Source: Lingula anatina
Lineage: Eukaryota > Brachiopoda > Lingulata > Lingulida > Lingulidae
Reading direction: 5' to 3'
NCBI RefSeq assembly: GCF_001039355.2
Contig: NW_019774058.1
Location: 415,817 to 479,816 of the forward strand
Length of the DNA: 64,000 bases
Both the position numbers and the translations under genes were made by a program. The notes beneath the pieces are model-generated. The model was given only the letters and a program-made list of their open reading frames with translations, was not told the origin of the DNA and searched no databases. Numbering within the stretch: position 1 is the stretch's first letter; every line of letters starts with the position of its first letter. Shown one piece after another: positions 1 through 12,300 of this stretch.

Positions 1-1969
1 AAAATTGTCTTTTTGCAATGAAGACGTTTAACGTACAGGCTTGATACAAAACATGCGCAATATTCCGCGTTACTAACAACGAAGAACGAGCACAAATACT
101 GCACATACGACAAATTTTGTTGACAGTGAATGAAACCAAATGTTTAAGCCGTGCCTAAAGGTTAACTTAAAAACCATGTCTCGGAACGTCTGGCGCTTCA
201 ATGTGTGATTGCAACTGTGCTGTGTTCGCAAAATGTGAAAATCTGTCGGTCCGATAACTGCATGGACTTCGACTTTTAAGCCTTTTGTGAATATTTTTTG
301 GATGTTGGGTTGGGGAAAGGGTAGAAACGAAATAGTCTATTTTTGTTGCATTACGTGATACGTGATATTATACGCATCCAGATTAAAGTTAAAGCAGTCT
401 GTTGTACCAGCAACTACAATAAAGCCATTTCAACTAATTTTCACTGTCCACATTTGTTCTTCGAGATAAGTATATTGATTCTGTTGTTTACTGACTGTTA
501 GTGTTTTGTTCGTGTAAAAGGTAGGCCTAACCACACCCAAAGCAGAGAAAAACAGTAAACTACTCCACATCGTTCTTTTTTTTCTCCTTGCTCTGAAGTT
601 CATTTAGTCTTATTAACGGGATGATGGGGTATCATACATATGATAAATGCCGAGTTATGTAATAGAGACACTTGCGCTCGGTCGCAATTCGCGATGCTTT
701 CGAGTTACGGAGCCCTGGTCTGACAGAGAAAGATACTGTTAGCATGCCAGCTTACAGCGCCTCATACGGCAGCTGGGCTGTGTACATGTACGAGATCGTC
801 CCAATATGTAGTGACCAGGCGTCTAACTGTTTTTTTATACTGCATTAATATAATATAATTCACATAATTGCACCTTAAGTTTCAAATAAACAATATCTAG
901 GGCACAGAAATGAAAGCTCGTTTGATTTTGACTAATTTTTTACAAAATTATTATTATTTATTTATCCGGGTTTTTTTTTTATACATCTGATCTCACCTAG
1001 ATAAATGGATACATAACAGCTGATCTCACTCGGTGTATTCCTTTTCTGTTGTAGAGAACCTCAGAGTCTGCTATATGCAAATCTGAATGCGTTGTACAAC
1101 TTATGCTAGGCTTCTCTGCCGCATTTTACTCCCCAATAATGTCTATTCAAGTTTCAACACCGATTCAACTCCCAGAAAGCATTTCACGATGAGCCACTAC
1201 TGTTACTTCCCTGAGTTTCACAGATTACTGGAAACTTTTTTTTCTGGCTCCAGCATGTCTCTGCTTGTTTCTTTTAATAGAAATGATTTTACTGAAACAT
1301 CTAAATGCCAGGGTGTGTGTTACCTGTGTGAAAACAAGGAGTTATAACTCCTTGGTGAAAATAACCTTGGGTAAATGTGTCTTAGTTCGGACCAACTGCA
1401 CGTGCGTGTTCAGTGTGTGATTTTAGCTGTCATTCTTTAACTTATTGACACCACAAATGGACGAACCAAAAAAATACATGCTATTACCGAATGGATCTTG
1501 TCTTGGTTTGGGATAAATTATAATTCGGTGAGAAGGCCCTGGGGACTTCTTAATGGACGAGTTTGGGATTTGTGCCAAGGAACTGGAAGGTGGGAATGTA
1601 TTTAATTTATTAAAGTAATGTCAGATAACTAAAATTGCATTAGCGGTCAGAAAAACAACAAATGATGCGTTTATGATAATGACACTTTATTTGACCTGAA
1701 ATCAACTTTCACACACTAAAGGCAGCGCCTTATACAATACCGACAGAGGTCGCCTTCTGTCAAACAAGACACCATTTTAAATTTACCTCTTTCTCTCCCT
1801 CTGAATTTTGACAGAATCTTTCTTTGGGTAGTAATATTGGAGGACGGAAATAGCTTGATATCGTCATGAGAAAAAGAAAAAAACAAGGTACTCGCCAGTA
1901 TATATATGGAGAAATGGATTGCTATCAAGATAGGAGTTGAGTTATAAAAGCTTGTCTGAACACGCATAA

Positions 1970-2173
1970 GGCCCCAGTTTAAAAAAAAAACAAACAAAAA
2001 AACTCAAGTCATTTCCCTGGCTTAGCTGACTAGGATTTCCGAGAGAGTGCTGTTACAATGCTCCTGATAGGGTAAGATGTGCCCATGTGACCATGTAACC
2101 TTGGTAATTTTAATTTAACTTAAAAGTTCTTAGCCAGGGAACCTGACTTAATTTTTTTTGTGAAACCGGGGCC
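1970..2173. repeat. Foldback MITE-like element, GGCCCC-ended family, copy 1
   Basis: The ends are inverted copies of each other: GGCCCCAGTTT at the left and the complement of GGCCCCGGTTTCACAAAA at the right, followed inward on both arms by an A-rich run and then a CCCTGGCTTAG/CTAAGCCAGGG pair. A second copy with about 180 bp of clear similarity lies at 60520-60701, inside a TRPC intron. No transposase is encoded, so it is a non-autonomous element. I could not identify a clear target-site duplication, so the superfamily is unassigned. Confidence 0.7.
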
Positions 2174-2584
2174 AGGTCACAAAACTGATAAAACTGATAA
2201 CTAGCGCGACCGACCTGTATTTTGAGAAAACCAGATTTTTTTCGTACCTATATTTTTTTTCTAAATGGAGAAAAGTACATTGAGTATTACTTTGGGAAGT
2301 GGGTTAAATGTACAAACAAACCAAGGAAAAACTTAAATACAGTTGTATTTAATCTTTAAAATCACCAGCACTGTGGATTTGACATTACCACCCCTTAAAT
2401 TAAAATGAAAAACACCGATCGACCTTGAAATTTAACTGCTCAGCAGTCCGTTCAACTTCATATATTAAAAAAAAACATAAATAGTTGTCATTTGCCCACT
2501 TCGTCTAGAGAGTCGCTGCTCGTGAATCAATTTTATCTGGCCTTGCAATCTAAAACACAAGCACTGATATAAATAGCGTATAAA

Positions 2585-2915
2585 AAATTGGGACGGACAT
2601 TTTTTAAAATAAAAAAAATATATATATTATAGCAGTTATCACAAGTATGGCGTATGCAAACAGGGACAAAAAGATTTAACATCTAAGTCCACTAAATTAC
2701 ATAAATACATTATAGCAGGCATAGATATACATGTATGGCGTTAGCAAAATAGGATGAACATTTCATAACTCTTTGTGGTCGTTTCATACTTGATTCAAAA
2801 TCATGCATAAAAGCTATAAACACTGTTATTGATATATGAAGTGAGCAAAATAGGACGGACATTTCATAGCTCATTCAATTTTTGATTCAATTATTTGATT
2901 CAGTATCATGCGTAA
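2585..2915. repeat. Diverged tandem repeat, about 100-bp period
   Basis: The strings GGACGGACATTT, GGATGAACATTTCATAACTC and GGACGGACATTTCATAGCTC recur at about 2592, 2752 and 2853. Companion strings TTGATTCAAAATCATGC (about 2790) and TTGATTCAGTATCATGC (about 2893) are offset by the same 100 to 103 bp. TATGGCGT also recurs at about 2648 and 2735. The array is degenerate and non-coding. Confidence 0.55.
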
Positions 2916-3232
2916 TAGATTTAGAATACTGTGAAAAATTATTTAATTTCAATACTCCTTTTGATAAAAGCAAAAGTAGAATAACCAAAATTGTCTTCAA
3001 AAGTTTCAATCTATGACATAGTTTTTAAAAACAGTACGCAGGTATTTAATCAAAACAAAAGAGTTTTCCTTATTATTGCAATATCAATTGTTTTAAGTGC
3101 CAGTCTCTGAAAGGTTCAGAATAGGGTGGCACATGACCCTCTCAGATTTTGCTGAAAATTATTGTACATTACAGCCGCAAACCAACATAATGGTTTGTTT
3201 GCATCACGCTCGGTTGCCATGGTAACAGCACT

Positions 3233-4336
3233 TTAAATTTCTGGGCATCTACAGCCAAGGCCGCTTTGGTCGATTTCACAAATGGTTTGCACTACTTCCC
3301 AATCACAAGGGATGTCGCTCCACTGTCCGCTGTCTGCTGGTTTGAAGCCAACGCAAAGCTCCGAGGCGAGGTTTGGTTCATGGAGTGCCCAGTTGGTGTA
3401 ACTTAATGTCGCGTTCCCTTTACTGGAGTGGACGTAATTCTGGTTGTCGCCATCGTAGTTATAAGCGTCGTGCCAAACGAATTGATGGACCCTACCACCT
3501 AAAATGAAAATGGTATTTATTAACATGATGTATCATTATCGCTTTACTTATCTATTCAATATTTTAAATACGACCTTTTCAAATAGGCATAAATGGTCAT
3601 TGTATCATACAAAACTATTTGTTGTGCGTTTTGCCCCCATAACTTAAGTATCTATATAGAAACAGAATTACAGGCGATGATGTCAATAAATTTTTAGGTG
3701 CATTATCCAATACGGGTCCCTGCATTAACTGAACCGTGTTTAAGCAGATCCGCGGATATGTTTGTCCGCTGTTTTAGGCTTCGTTCACATGCAATGTCTA
3801 TTTTCTAAATTCTATTTTCTATTCGCGCTATCTTATGATCACGGTCTGTGTACTGAATATCCCGCCGCGTAGCGCGAGCCAGTTACTATAAGTTACTATA
3901 AGTTACTATAAGTAACTGGCTCGCGCTGCCAGTAATTACGCGGCGGGATATTCAGTACACAGACCGTGATCATAAGATAGCGCGAATAGAAAATAGAATT
4001 TAGAAAATAGACATTGCATGTGAACGAAGCCTTAAATGCGCTCAAAGACGAAGTTTATAATAGTGCAACCCTGTATAGAGTACCAGTGCAATTAGCACAA
4101 TGCTGTGTTAATTGCCGAAAAAAAAAAGAATGTGTCACGTTAAGTATCAGACTTACCGGATGACTGCACCAGCTGCTGTAAGAATACAGTTTCTTCAGCG
4201 CTATTGATGGAAACTATATCAGATAGTGGTGATTCCGAACGGCAATGTGCTCGAGCAGCGTCGAAAATTATCTGTGTAGCATTGAGTTTATAGCAAGAGC
4301 AACCCCATCTAGTATACTCACTTGGGCATGTACAAT
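3233..4336 (-). CDS. Lectin gene CTLD exons
   Basis: Exon 4157-4336 is preceded by a T-run acceptor and ends TCATCCG at a GTAAGT donor (4151-4156). Exon 3233-3498 continues in phase 1 and ends in TAA at 3233-3235. The joined domain keeps the conserved cysteines, the W of SYTNW, EPN and WSDIPC. The intron between them (3499-4156) contains a complete MITE (3777-4031). The tail after the last CTLD cysteine is only about ten residues, so the protein has no membrane anchor. Confidence 0.8.
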
Positions 4337-5574
4337 CTGAAAAAAAAAACATCGGTGTTTTCAGTGTCTGCATATTAAACTTAAAAGAAGACAGATCGTT
4401 TTTAGACACTTTTAAGTCAAATTGCACACTTTGAAAATTCCAGATCTTTGAACGTATATTTAAATGAACAACGGGAAACAAGATGGCAGAAAGAAAGAAA
4501 TGGTCGCAATGAAAGTACTCTTTCGCAAAAATTTTAATAAAAAAACGTGGATATATGACATATATCAGACAACAAAACAGGGCCATAAGAGTAAGGTCTA
4601 TGACGTAATATGTAATTCAATCAAACAAAAAAATTAAAAGTCTTTCTTAAAACGATTTTGCGATAACGGCTCTGGTCAGGCTGACATTTCTCGTGAAGCA
4701 AACAGGATAAAGAAAAAAGAACCAAAATCAATTTCAGCAAAAAGGAAATGCGCCAACGAATGGCATAATCTAACTTATGCAAACATCAAAGTCAGATCCA
4801 CGTTTTTTCTGTGGATTCAGCATTAAAAACATTTACCAAAGAACCACTGCAATCAACATCAAATTCATCACCCCTTTTATCCTGAAAATGAGCCGAGACT
4901 CATATTTCCAAAACTGTTTGTCAAAGCTGTCCAAAGATCAATGTGACTAATCAATGATCTCTCCATCTAAAACCAAGGTGCAATCAAACAAAAAAGGCCC
5001 TTCAAACGTGTGGGATTTGGTGTTGGAATTGTGATCTGTCACTGACAACAAGCATCGATAAGTATGGGCTGAGAAAAATGCTTGGTGGTGGTGGGGGGGA
5101 TATGAACATCTACAATAAACGGATTAATTGTATCATCTGCAATACATTCATCTAGACACTGACCCGTTCTATGTAAATAAAGACCACTCTCCGTTGTTTG
5201 AAGTAATCAGGGCAATTCCCATTAACTCCCCTTTTTCAATGGCCACTTCTCAAATGTTGCAGGATTTACCTTCCTGCATAAGTGTTGTATGTTTGGTCGG
5301 GATCTCGCAGAAAGGAATTAATGAACTTTCATTTAAGGTTTATTGGATTTTTTTATTTGTCAAACTGGTATTATTCGAAGAGGCTCCTGTGAAAATGTCA
5401 AAGATGGGCTATGTTCAATACAATCTCTTAAGCGTTACTTGTTGTATTAGTGTCACAGTTTTTTTTCTTCAATTGCAAATAGCATCGACTATTAATGACA
5501 ACGCGGTATGAAGATGTTACGAGTTACATTAAAACTGGCATTAAGGGTAACGGTGGTTCTATTGGAAACGGGCC

Positions 5575-5626
<52 letters not shown>

Positions 5627-5712
5627 AAAGAAAAACAATCTAGAAGTGAATTCATACATCGTCCTTTGCTACAGGTCACTCTACTGGATTGAAACCCCGA
5701 CTCCGACTAGAA

Positions 5713-5743
<31 letters not shown>

Positions 5744-6390
5744 CGATAAATATGTCACAGACGAGAAAAGTAAAATTGGCAACCAGCGGCAGCATGCGTT
5801 TTGTTTACCATTCTATTAATAATCTGAAACTGGCAGTTCGACAACAAGATGTTATATATCGTTGAGACGTTGTTCGTATTTACTTTTTCTAAAGTCAATT
5901 TTAAAAACAAACAAAACAATACTCAAAAGCAATACTCAATAAAAAGGAAACATTAAGATATTTATGACCAAAATGGAAATTGCTTTCCAAACATAACGTC
6001 TATTATCAAATAAAAATATTTTTTTAAAGTTATCTAAAACTTAAGACGTCAGATATATTTTGAAATATAATTAATTCAAACACTTACCTTTTCTACATAT
6101 GAAAACCCGTCGGTGGCAGTCAAGAACTTCCCATATTCATCTGATGTTGAATTCACTAACTCGCACAAATGGACGCCGTTGTCAGGCTCCCTTTGCCAGT
6201 TAAAGCCAAAACAGGTAGGTTCTTGCGCACATGCCAATGCACAGAATGACTGTGCTCTCACGGACGAACGCTTCATAACTTGTGAATGGGAATAGTCGTC
6301 GCCACACCTGTCTGGAATGGAAAAATGAAACGCGGCACTGCTCACCGTCACCAATGCCACCAAAACTGGCAACATTGTTTCTACGCCCAT
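3233..6390 (-). CDS. Secreted PAN/apple plus C-type lectin-domain protein
   Basis: Recognised coding exons on the minus strand are 6088-6390, 4157-4336 and 3233-3498. The first begins at ATG 6390 and encodes a hydrophobic signal peptide, then a cysteine-rich PAN/apple-like module. The second and third encode a C-type lectin domain: it starts CTCPSEYTRWGCSCY, carries the carbohydrate/calcium motif HEPN and the WSDIPC segment, and ends with CEIDQSGLGCRC before TAA. EPN with W-S-D is the pattern of calcium-dependent mannose-type lectins, so an extracellular sugar-binding role, for example in innate recognition, is a family-based inference. Exon 1 ends in phase 0 but the CTLD exon needs a phase-1 donor, so a short exon of length 3n+1 is missing between them (see the candidate at 5270-5303). 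Alternatively exon 1 and the CTLD exons belong to different genes. Confidence 0.75.
3777..4031. mobile_element. Harbinger-like foldback MITE, copy A
   Basis: A 255-bp near-palindrome whose ends are GGCTTCGTTCACATG and its reverse complement, flanked on both sides by TTA (3774-3776 and 4032-4034). The arms pair almost completely; the centre has the 10-mer GTTACTATAA repeated. The 3-bp TWA target duplication and GG-starting terminal repeat match PIF/Harbinger non-autonomous elements. It lies in the intron between the two CTLD exons. Copies B and C are at 35657-35881 and 39846-40052. Confidence 0.85.
5270..5303 (-). CDS. Candidate 34-nt microexon of the lectin gene
   Basis: On the minus strand this segment is bounded by a pyrimidine-rich acceptor ending CTGCGAG and a GTAAAT donor. 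Its length is 3x11+1, exactly what is needed to take phase 0 from exon 1 and deliver phase 1 to the CTLD exon, giving 783 nt (260 aa plus stop). It would encode an eleven-residue linker, IPTKHTTLMQE. No homology supports it, only phase and splice-site logic. An alternative open exon at 4837-4881 (45 nt) has a better acceptor but does not fix the phase. Confidence 0.25.
5580..5623. repeat. (GA)n microsatellite
   Basis: About 22 uninterrupted GA units. A second GA run lies at 6846-6880, and a (CAAAA)n run at about 5715-5742. All are non-coding. Confidence 0.95.
6088..6390 (-). CDS. Lectin gene exon 1: signal peptide and PAN module
   Basis: 101 codons from ATG (6388-6390) to a strong GTAAGT donor at 6082-6087. 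Residues 1-20 are hydrophobic and end in SSAAF, typical of a signal peptide. The remainder has cysteines at CGDD, FCALAC, TCFGF and LCEL, a spacing typical of apple/PAN modules, which bind proteins or sugars. A second in-frame ATG five codons downstream would also leave a working signal peptide. Opposite-strand open frames here are shadows. Confidence 0.75.
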
Positions 6391-6582
6391 GTTGATGATG
6401 GTCTAACTATGAACTCAGGCTGTACCAAATTGATCAATGTTTTTATCTTGACTAAACAGTAATGCTGGGATATGTACAGACGCCAAGGAAACGTCTCATA
6501 ATGTTTGCTGCCCTGTTCTTTCGTGACAAATTTGGTATTGTTATGTAGGCTATTATTTGTTTTATCTTATACATTATTAATC

Positions 6583-6625
<43 letters not shown>

Positions 6626-6841
6626 ACACATCTGGTATATCGTGGGTACTGCAATGTTTATTGAGTAATTTCATCGACGCGACTGAAATTCTTACAATGT
6701 GGAAAAATTACCAGTGTCTTGTTCTGTCGCGTAAACAATTGCAATAAGCATTATTGAAATAGCATAAAATTAGACCCATTCTTGAAAAATTGACCATTCG
6801 CTTGCCCCATGGACGGCTTGAGTGACAACCCTGGGTATCCG

Positions 6842-6884
<43 letters not shown>

Positions 6885-9127
6885 AAAATTATGCAACACG
6901 CAATAAAAAAAAACCTCATATAGCAGAAAATAAAATTTGAGAAATTTTCGTTTGAACATCCCTGTCCAAAAGTAAATTACGAATTTAACTCTTTATAGAT
7001 CTAAACCCCCTCCTCCCCCGAATAACAGTAAGCGTTGGCAAATCTCTTCAAAACGCCCTTTGTTGGACAGACAAAGATTTAAAGCAAAGCATTGTTTATG
7101 CAGTGTATACTGGCAAAGATGCCAAGAGCACATACGGACACTACAAATGCGCGGAGGTGAGTGGGGTCGTTATAACTATCGATTCTCATGCACAAATGCT
7201 TTATAATTCCGTCCTTGTGAAAACAAAAAAGAGATAGCTATATATAATGGCTGTTTATTTACTTTATAGACCGCCAAAGAAAATGAAAGGCACATTTGTC
7301 AGGAAAGCACCCATGTATTACCAAAGACAGATAAAAGTGACCTTATTAAGGGTGCACACCGAAGTTTGAAAATCACTGGAAATTCGTCCGTCCATCGTCA
7401 ACATGTCCCTGCCGTTACCATTCAGATGCCCTGGCGGATATGATTTTCATCTATGACGTTATTGCCAAGGGTCTAAAACTCATCACCACTTTTCATTGAC
7501 TTTCTAATCTCAAAACAGTGTCAACAAATGTGTTTTAAGATCGATTTTACTCCATTAGGAGCTTCGGTACTTGATATTTTGCTTCCAATATTTGTGACAC
7601 TTGATATTATTTCAGTGCTTTCAAACCCGAGGATGACAAAAGAAAGAAAAAGAGAATGAAATGTACAACCATCCGCTTTTACAATCACGGAAATGTACTC
7701 TGAATGAATTATACTGCTTGGTAAAACGTGACAAGTTCTGAAAATTAAATCAAAACAAAAGATTATCCCATTAATTACATAGGCAGATACAGATTATTAG
7801 AGCACCTTCCAAACCAAACCAAAGGATTATTCAGTAGTGACACTTTTATGAAAAGTGTAATAGGGGCCTAAATGCTGATCAAGGGCAATGTAATATGCTC
7901 CAAATTGCTCTGTATCTTCAAAAACACTTCTCAGAGCTATGGGTGGGGAGAAGGAGGATAACACTCCCTTTTATACGTAATTTTAAGCAGATTTATTTTG
8001 CCAAAAGGTGTATAAGAAAAATGCGATAACATACTATATAGTTTGGTTAAACGAGTTGTCAGTTTATGCTGTGAGTTGTCAATACCATTGTTAGTTGTTG
8101 GCAAATAATAGTATTTGTCAGTGCACACAGTGAATCATAAGTGCCAACTGACAGTTTTCAGCGTTAACTTTACTCATTGAGTTTGCCGCACTAGCCGAGT
8201 TGTCTGCAAACAATGCAAGTTGTTGGTGGTCACTGTGAGTTGTCAGCGGAAGTTGTCTGAAAACAATGCAAGTTGTTGGTTAATATTGGGAAGAAATTCT
8301 TAAATCGGGCAATTATGGGACACGGATGGACCTTTCGACAATATCAGAAGTGTTTTCTAGTCAGAGATTGTCAAGGTACGTGGAGAGGGGTGGGAGCTCT
8401 TTCGTCCTGAACAACATCTTTAAAGTTTTAAATAGAGCTATTCAGTTTAAATAACCATTCAGTTTATACGCCAATGTGCACAAACCGCGATTTATCTTTG
8501 CCATACCGAACGTCCATTTTCTCTCTCTCACACACACTTTTGAGACAAGTAAATGTAACACTTCATGTACATACAAATATTTACTGGATTTATATTTTTT
8601 ATATACGTCCAATACAGGTATAAATACACATGTAAAATGTATAAAGCATGACAAGTATGTCACCAAGTCGGCAGATACGACGGCAAGACATCTTAAACTC
8701 TAATACATCATTTCTTAAAGGCTAATTTTGACTTGCGTAAATTTTGAGCATTTCGAAATATTTCCTCTAACGCAAACTTCCACCCTTTTTTAAACGCCTT
8801 CAAAGGCCTACATCCAATAGCATTTTCCATATTTCTCTCGCACCACTTCGCCGTTTTAGTTTAACTTAAACAGTTTCCGAGTACAGAATGAGGAACATTT
8901 AATAGTAACAAATAAAATTCTACTCACTTTGATATATAACTATGCCCCCTATACTTTAAAGATGTTCCTTTCTTATATTCGTTTTACTTCCTTTAAAAAT
9001 ACCAATGTTGAGAAGTTGAATTCTGCATATTGGCTGACAACGCATATTTCTTGCACAACAGATAGTGTGCATACATACCCTGATACCGAATTGGCGATGT
9101 ACTGGGATTTCCATTCCAAAATTGGTA
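6391..9127. other. Intergenic region between lectin and ATRX genes
   Basis: No recognised gene. It contains an (ATT)n run at about 6582-6623, a (GA)n run at 6846-6880 and a degenerate GTTGTC-rich repeat at about 8040-8285. One isolated stretch at about 7107-7157 (plus) looks like an orphan exon, with an AG before it and GTGAGT after it, but no family is recognised. The minus-strand open frames at 7937-8128 and 8442-8666 look random. Confidence 0.5.
8195..8285. repeat. Degenerate tandem repeat with GTTGTC core
   Basis: A unit containing AACAATGCAAGTTGTTGG occurs twice about 52 bp apart. More diverged GAGTTGTCA pieces extend leftward to about 8050. Non-coding. Confidence 0.5.
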
Positions 9128-9133
9128 TTTATT
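9128..9133 (-). terminator. Candidate ATRX polyadenylation signal
   Basis: AATAAA on the minus strand, about 630 bp beyond the ATRX stop codon. It is the nearest canonical hexamer I could find downstream, which would make a 3' UTR of roughly 0.65 kb. The duplicated right-hand contig copy ends at 12356 and does not reach an equivalent site. Confidence 0.4.
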
Positions 9134-9331
9134 ATAGTAGGGAACAATAAATTTCATAAAAATCTGAGGATGAACGGATTTTTCCTGTACTTCTCACGTC
9201 TGCGTGTCGAGAATTAACAACGCTTTGGCCGTATTGGCTCAACTTCTGGCAGTAAGTGGCAGTTTTACTTATCCTTGTTTACACTGCTTCAGCCTGTGTG
9301 CAAACGACTACCTCTTACAAATAAAAACATG

Positions 9332-12300
9332 TAGTGTTTTCATAAAAGAAACTTATATGACTGACAACAAAACATTGAAGATCAGTGAGTAAAATAAACT
9401 GTATAAAGCCCACCAGAGACTAAAAAGAGCCTAGTTAGACATTTCTGGTGCTTCTGAGTACATAATATACCGTAAAGTTCAGGATATGAACGCAACAAAA
9501 AGCAGTGAGCGACTATTCGACAGGGTGCATCTGTTCACAGAATTATTCGAAAAGTTACAAAAAATAGAGTGCAGAGGCTACAAAATGTGTGAACAACGAG
9601 AAATCCATTGCAAGCCCCCCAGACATTTTTTTCGCCGTCACAGGTAACTTTGTGAACGTTGTCACGGGTCCCAACATTTAAGTGATAGACTCTGGACACG
9701 TTTCCAACCTTACGTAGGATGTAAATCAGTCACTGCAGTGTCACTCTCTATATTTTATCTCCTCATGGTCGCGATCCTCCAGAACTTGCAAATTTTTCAT
9801 ACAAGGCCTGGCGTTGGCGCGCCATCTGAACGACGTTCTCCTGCAGCTGTCGCTGCCTCTGAAGCTGCTGGTATTGTTGGTACGCCTGCTGCTGCTGCTT
9901 TTCCAGCTGGAAATAAACAAGTAAATAAATGACATTGTATCACCAAGGGTGCCTGGACACCCAAGAAAACTGGAGAGCTGTGATCGCAATACTTCAACAG
10001 GTTTCACCCACGTTCTAAATGAAAAATCCTACAGGTATTGCGCAGTAATGCCCAAAGATCGTTTAAGGGGAATTTATTTTCATGGTTTCCCCCCATTTAT
10101 CTAAAAGGCTGTGAAACCTGCGGGACAAACGTTTCTGGGACTTCCTTGCATTTCCTAACCTTTCAAAACCTGCACTTCTGACAAAAACACTAGATCAAAT
10201 CCTTGAATCATTTTATTCAACTTTTTAAATATCCAAACAAAGCAAGCAGTCAACTTACGGTCTCCTTCTGCATTTGCTGTGTAACTTGTTGGTACCTAAG
10301 CAGGCCTTGTATCTTGATCTGCAGCTCTGCCGCTGTGATCCGAGGGTTCTGAAAGTCAACAGATTTACCACAAGACTAAAATGTGAACTTGTATTACATG
10401 TAGGCCTATAGATGTATCTCTGAGAGCTCAATAAATTGTCAATAATTATTAATTTCATAAAATACAAGTACCTGTCCTAAGAGAGGAAAAAACTTTTGCG
10501 AAGAGATCCTACTTAAAATGTGCTTATAATTCAGGCAGTACAATGCCCCAGATTGCATCACACGACTTACACTCTCTATGATGGGTTTCACCATGACAGC
10601 TAGACTTGGCATCTGGATACACAGGCTCTGATACAAGGCCAATACTGCAGGACTGTACTGGATGGGACCCACACTACCAGAAGCACCTGGGCCTAGGGGG
10701 GAATGATAAGTAATAGTAGTTATTATAGTAATACATAAATAAATGGAATAAAAAAAATCACAACAGCAGAGATCTCCATACACTGCTCATAAACTAGTTA
10801 TAATAATATAGTTAAAATAATAATACATAAATAAATGGGATAAATAAATCATGAAATGAGAGAACTTTTTACAGCATTGGACAATTTAAAAAGCTTTTTG
10901 CCAGTTTAAATTTTTTAGAAACATCAGCCCCTAAGATGGCTTGTTGCCATTAAGTTTTCAAATGTGTATGTTTTCCTAATTTCCTTTTCACCTCTTTCTT
11001 ACATTTTTTTATTCCAGGGTCAAGCAAATATGATTTCTACTATATGGAAATGCCAAGTTTTGCCATACAAACCCATCATTTTAACTTACCATAAAACGAA
11101 GACATCTCTCTCCGTATTCCTTTCTTCTCATTTTCGTACTCTTCCCAGGCTGCTTTGCGCTCCTCCTCTGTAAGTGTCTGATCTATCTTGTTTTCAAGGA
11201 GAGAGTCATGCTCCAGAATCTGGACGATCCAATCTTTGTGACTTGTCAGTAACTCAGCCAGGACTCGATCCTACAAATACAAATTGTTAAATTTTAAATT
11301 GTCAGAAAGTCTTTTTAAATTATCATTATTGTTTTTTCCATCACAAAATTTTGCATTTGGTACACACTTGCATGTTTACATGTTTGTTTCCGAGGTAAAA
11401 ATGCAGTTCATTGCACTATAAAAAGTTTGATCGGGCTTATTATGAATAACGGCTAGGCTTATTAAATACTTGGTATGATAAAAATATAACTGATCAATGC
11501 AAAACCATTCGGTGAATCACTAATTCCAACACTTAAAAAAAAAAAAAATAGAATTTGCATTTCTTATATCCATATTTAAAATTGTTTTAAAACTCATTAT
11601 CATCTTTTTTGTTTTGATTTGTTTTAACTTGCCACACACCTTAGGTAAAGCTGGAGTGGGTCTCTCAACCCTGTCAGGGTCATCCAGAAGATCAGGCTTA
11701 AAATTGTACAACTCCTGAAGATCCTGTGCTGTGAAATGGCGGTCAATCTGATGCTCGTCCACAACACGCTGGGACAATGACAGTTTTGTCACTTGACGCT
11801 CGTAGATCTTTTCTTCCATTGTGCCCTGTCAGATGCAAGAGCAAAACTGATTTTAACATATATCAAAATTTGTGGATAAATGATGACAAAATGACATATT
11901 TTTTAAATTGTAGCATTGAAACTTACAAAACTAAAATCACTGGATGTAAACTATACACAAATTTACAAAATTGACATGAAGGGGGTCATCCATTTTATCA
12001 TCATTTTCAGAAGTCTACAAACCATACTCTGGGGGGGTGGGGGTGGGGGGTGTCTACACCAGTAGACTAGGTGCTATTCTTTCAAGGTCTGTCTAAACTA
12101 GATTGGTGAGAACAAAATAACAGGATGTTACCTGAGCTAAGAATCTGTACACATAACATGGCTTGGTCTGGCCAAACCTGTACACTCTGAATATAGACTG
12201 GACGTCATGAGAGGGGTTCCAAGAGGCATCAAAAAGGATCACTCGGTTAGCACCAATTAAATTTATCCCCAAAGAACCAGCTCTGGTGGATATGAGGAAT

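Larger units (their letters stand above)
1..3232. other. Intergenic region, no recognisable gene
   Basis: I see no exon with a recognisable protein family on either strand. The short open frames here (for example 1087-1347 plus and 1716-1997 minus) have no domain, no signal peptide and low-complexity translations. The region holds homopolymer runs, one foldback repeat (1970-2173) and diverged tandem repeats around 2585-2915. A UTR or an unrecognised exon of a gene lying outside the window cannot be excluded. Confidence 0.5.

Noticed and set aside
5128-5511. 127-codon plus-strand open frame opposite the lectin intron
   Set aside because: No domain, signal peptide or splice context; hydrophobic stretches come from T-rich DNA.
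5508-5819. Open frame with an Arg-Glu repeat
   Set aside because: Produced by the (GA)n microsatellite at 5580-5623.
10472-10570. Longer version of ATRX exon 30
   Set aside because: Reading stays open to a GTACTT donor, but a consensus GTAAGT donor at 10565-10570 gives the same phase and avoids a segment unlike ATRX; kept only as a possible alternative.
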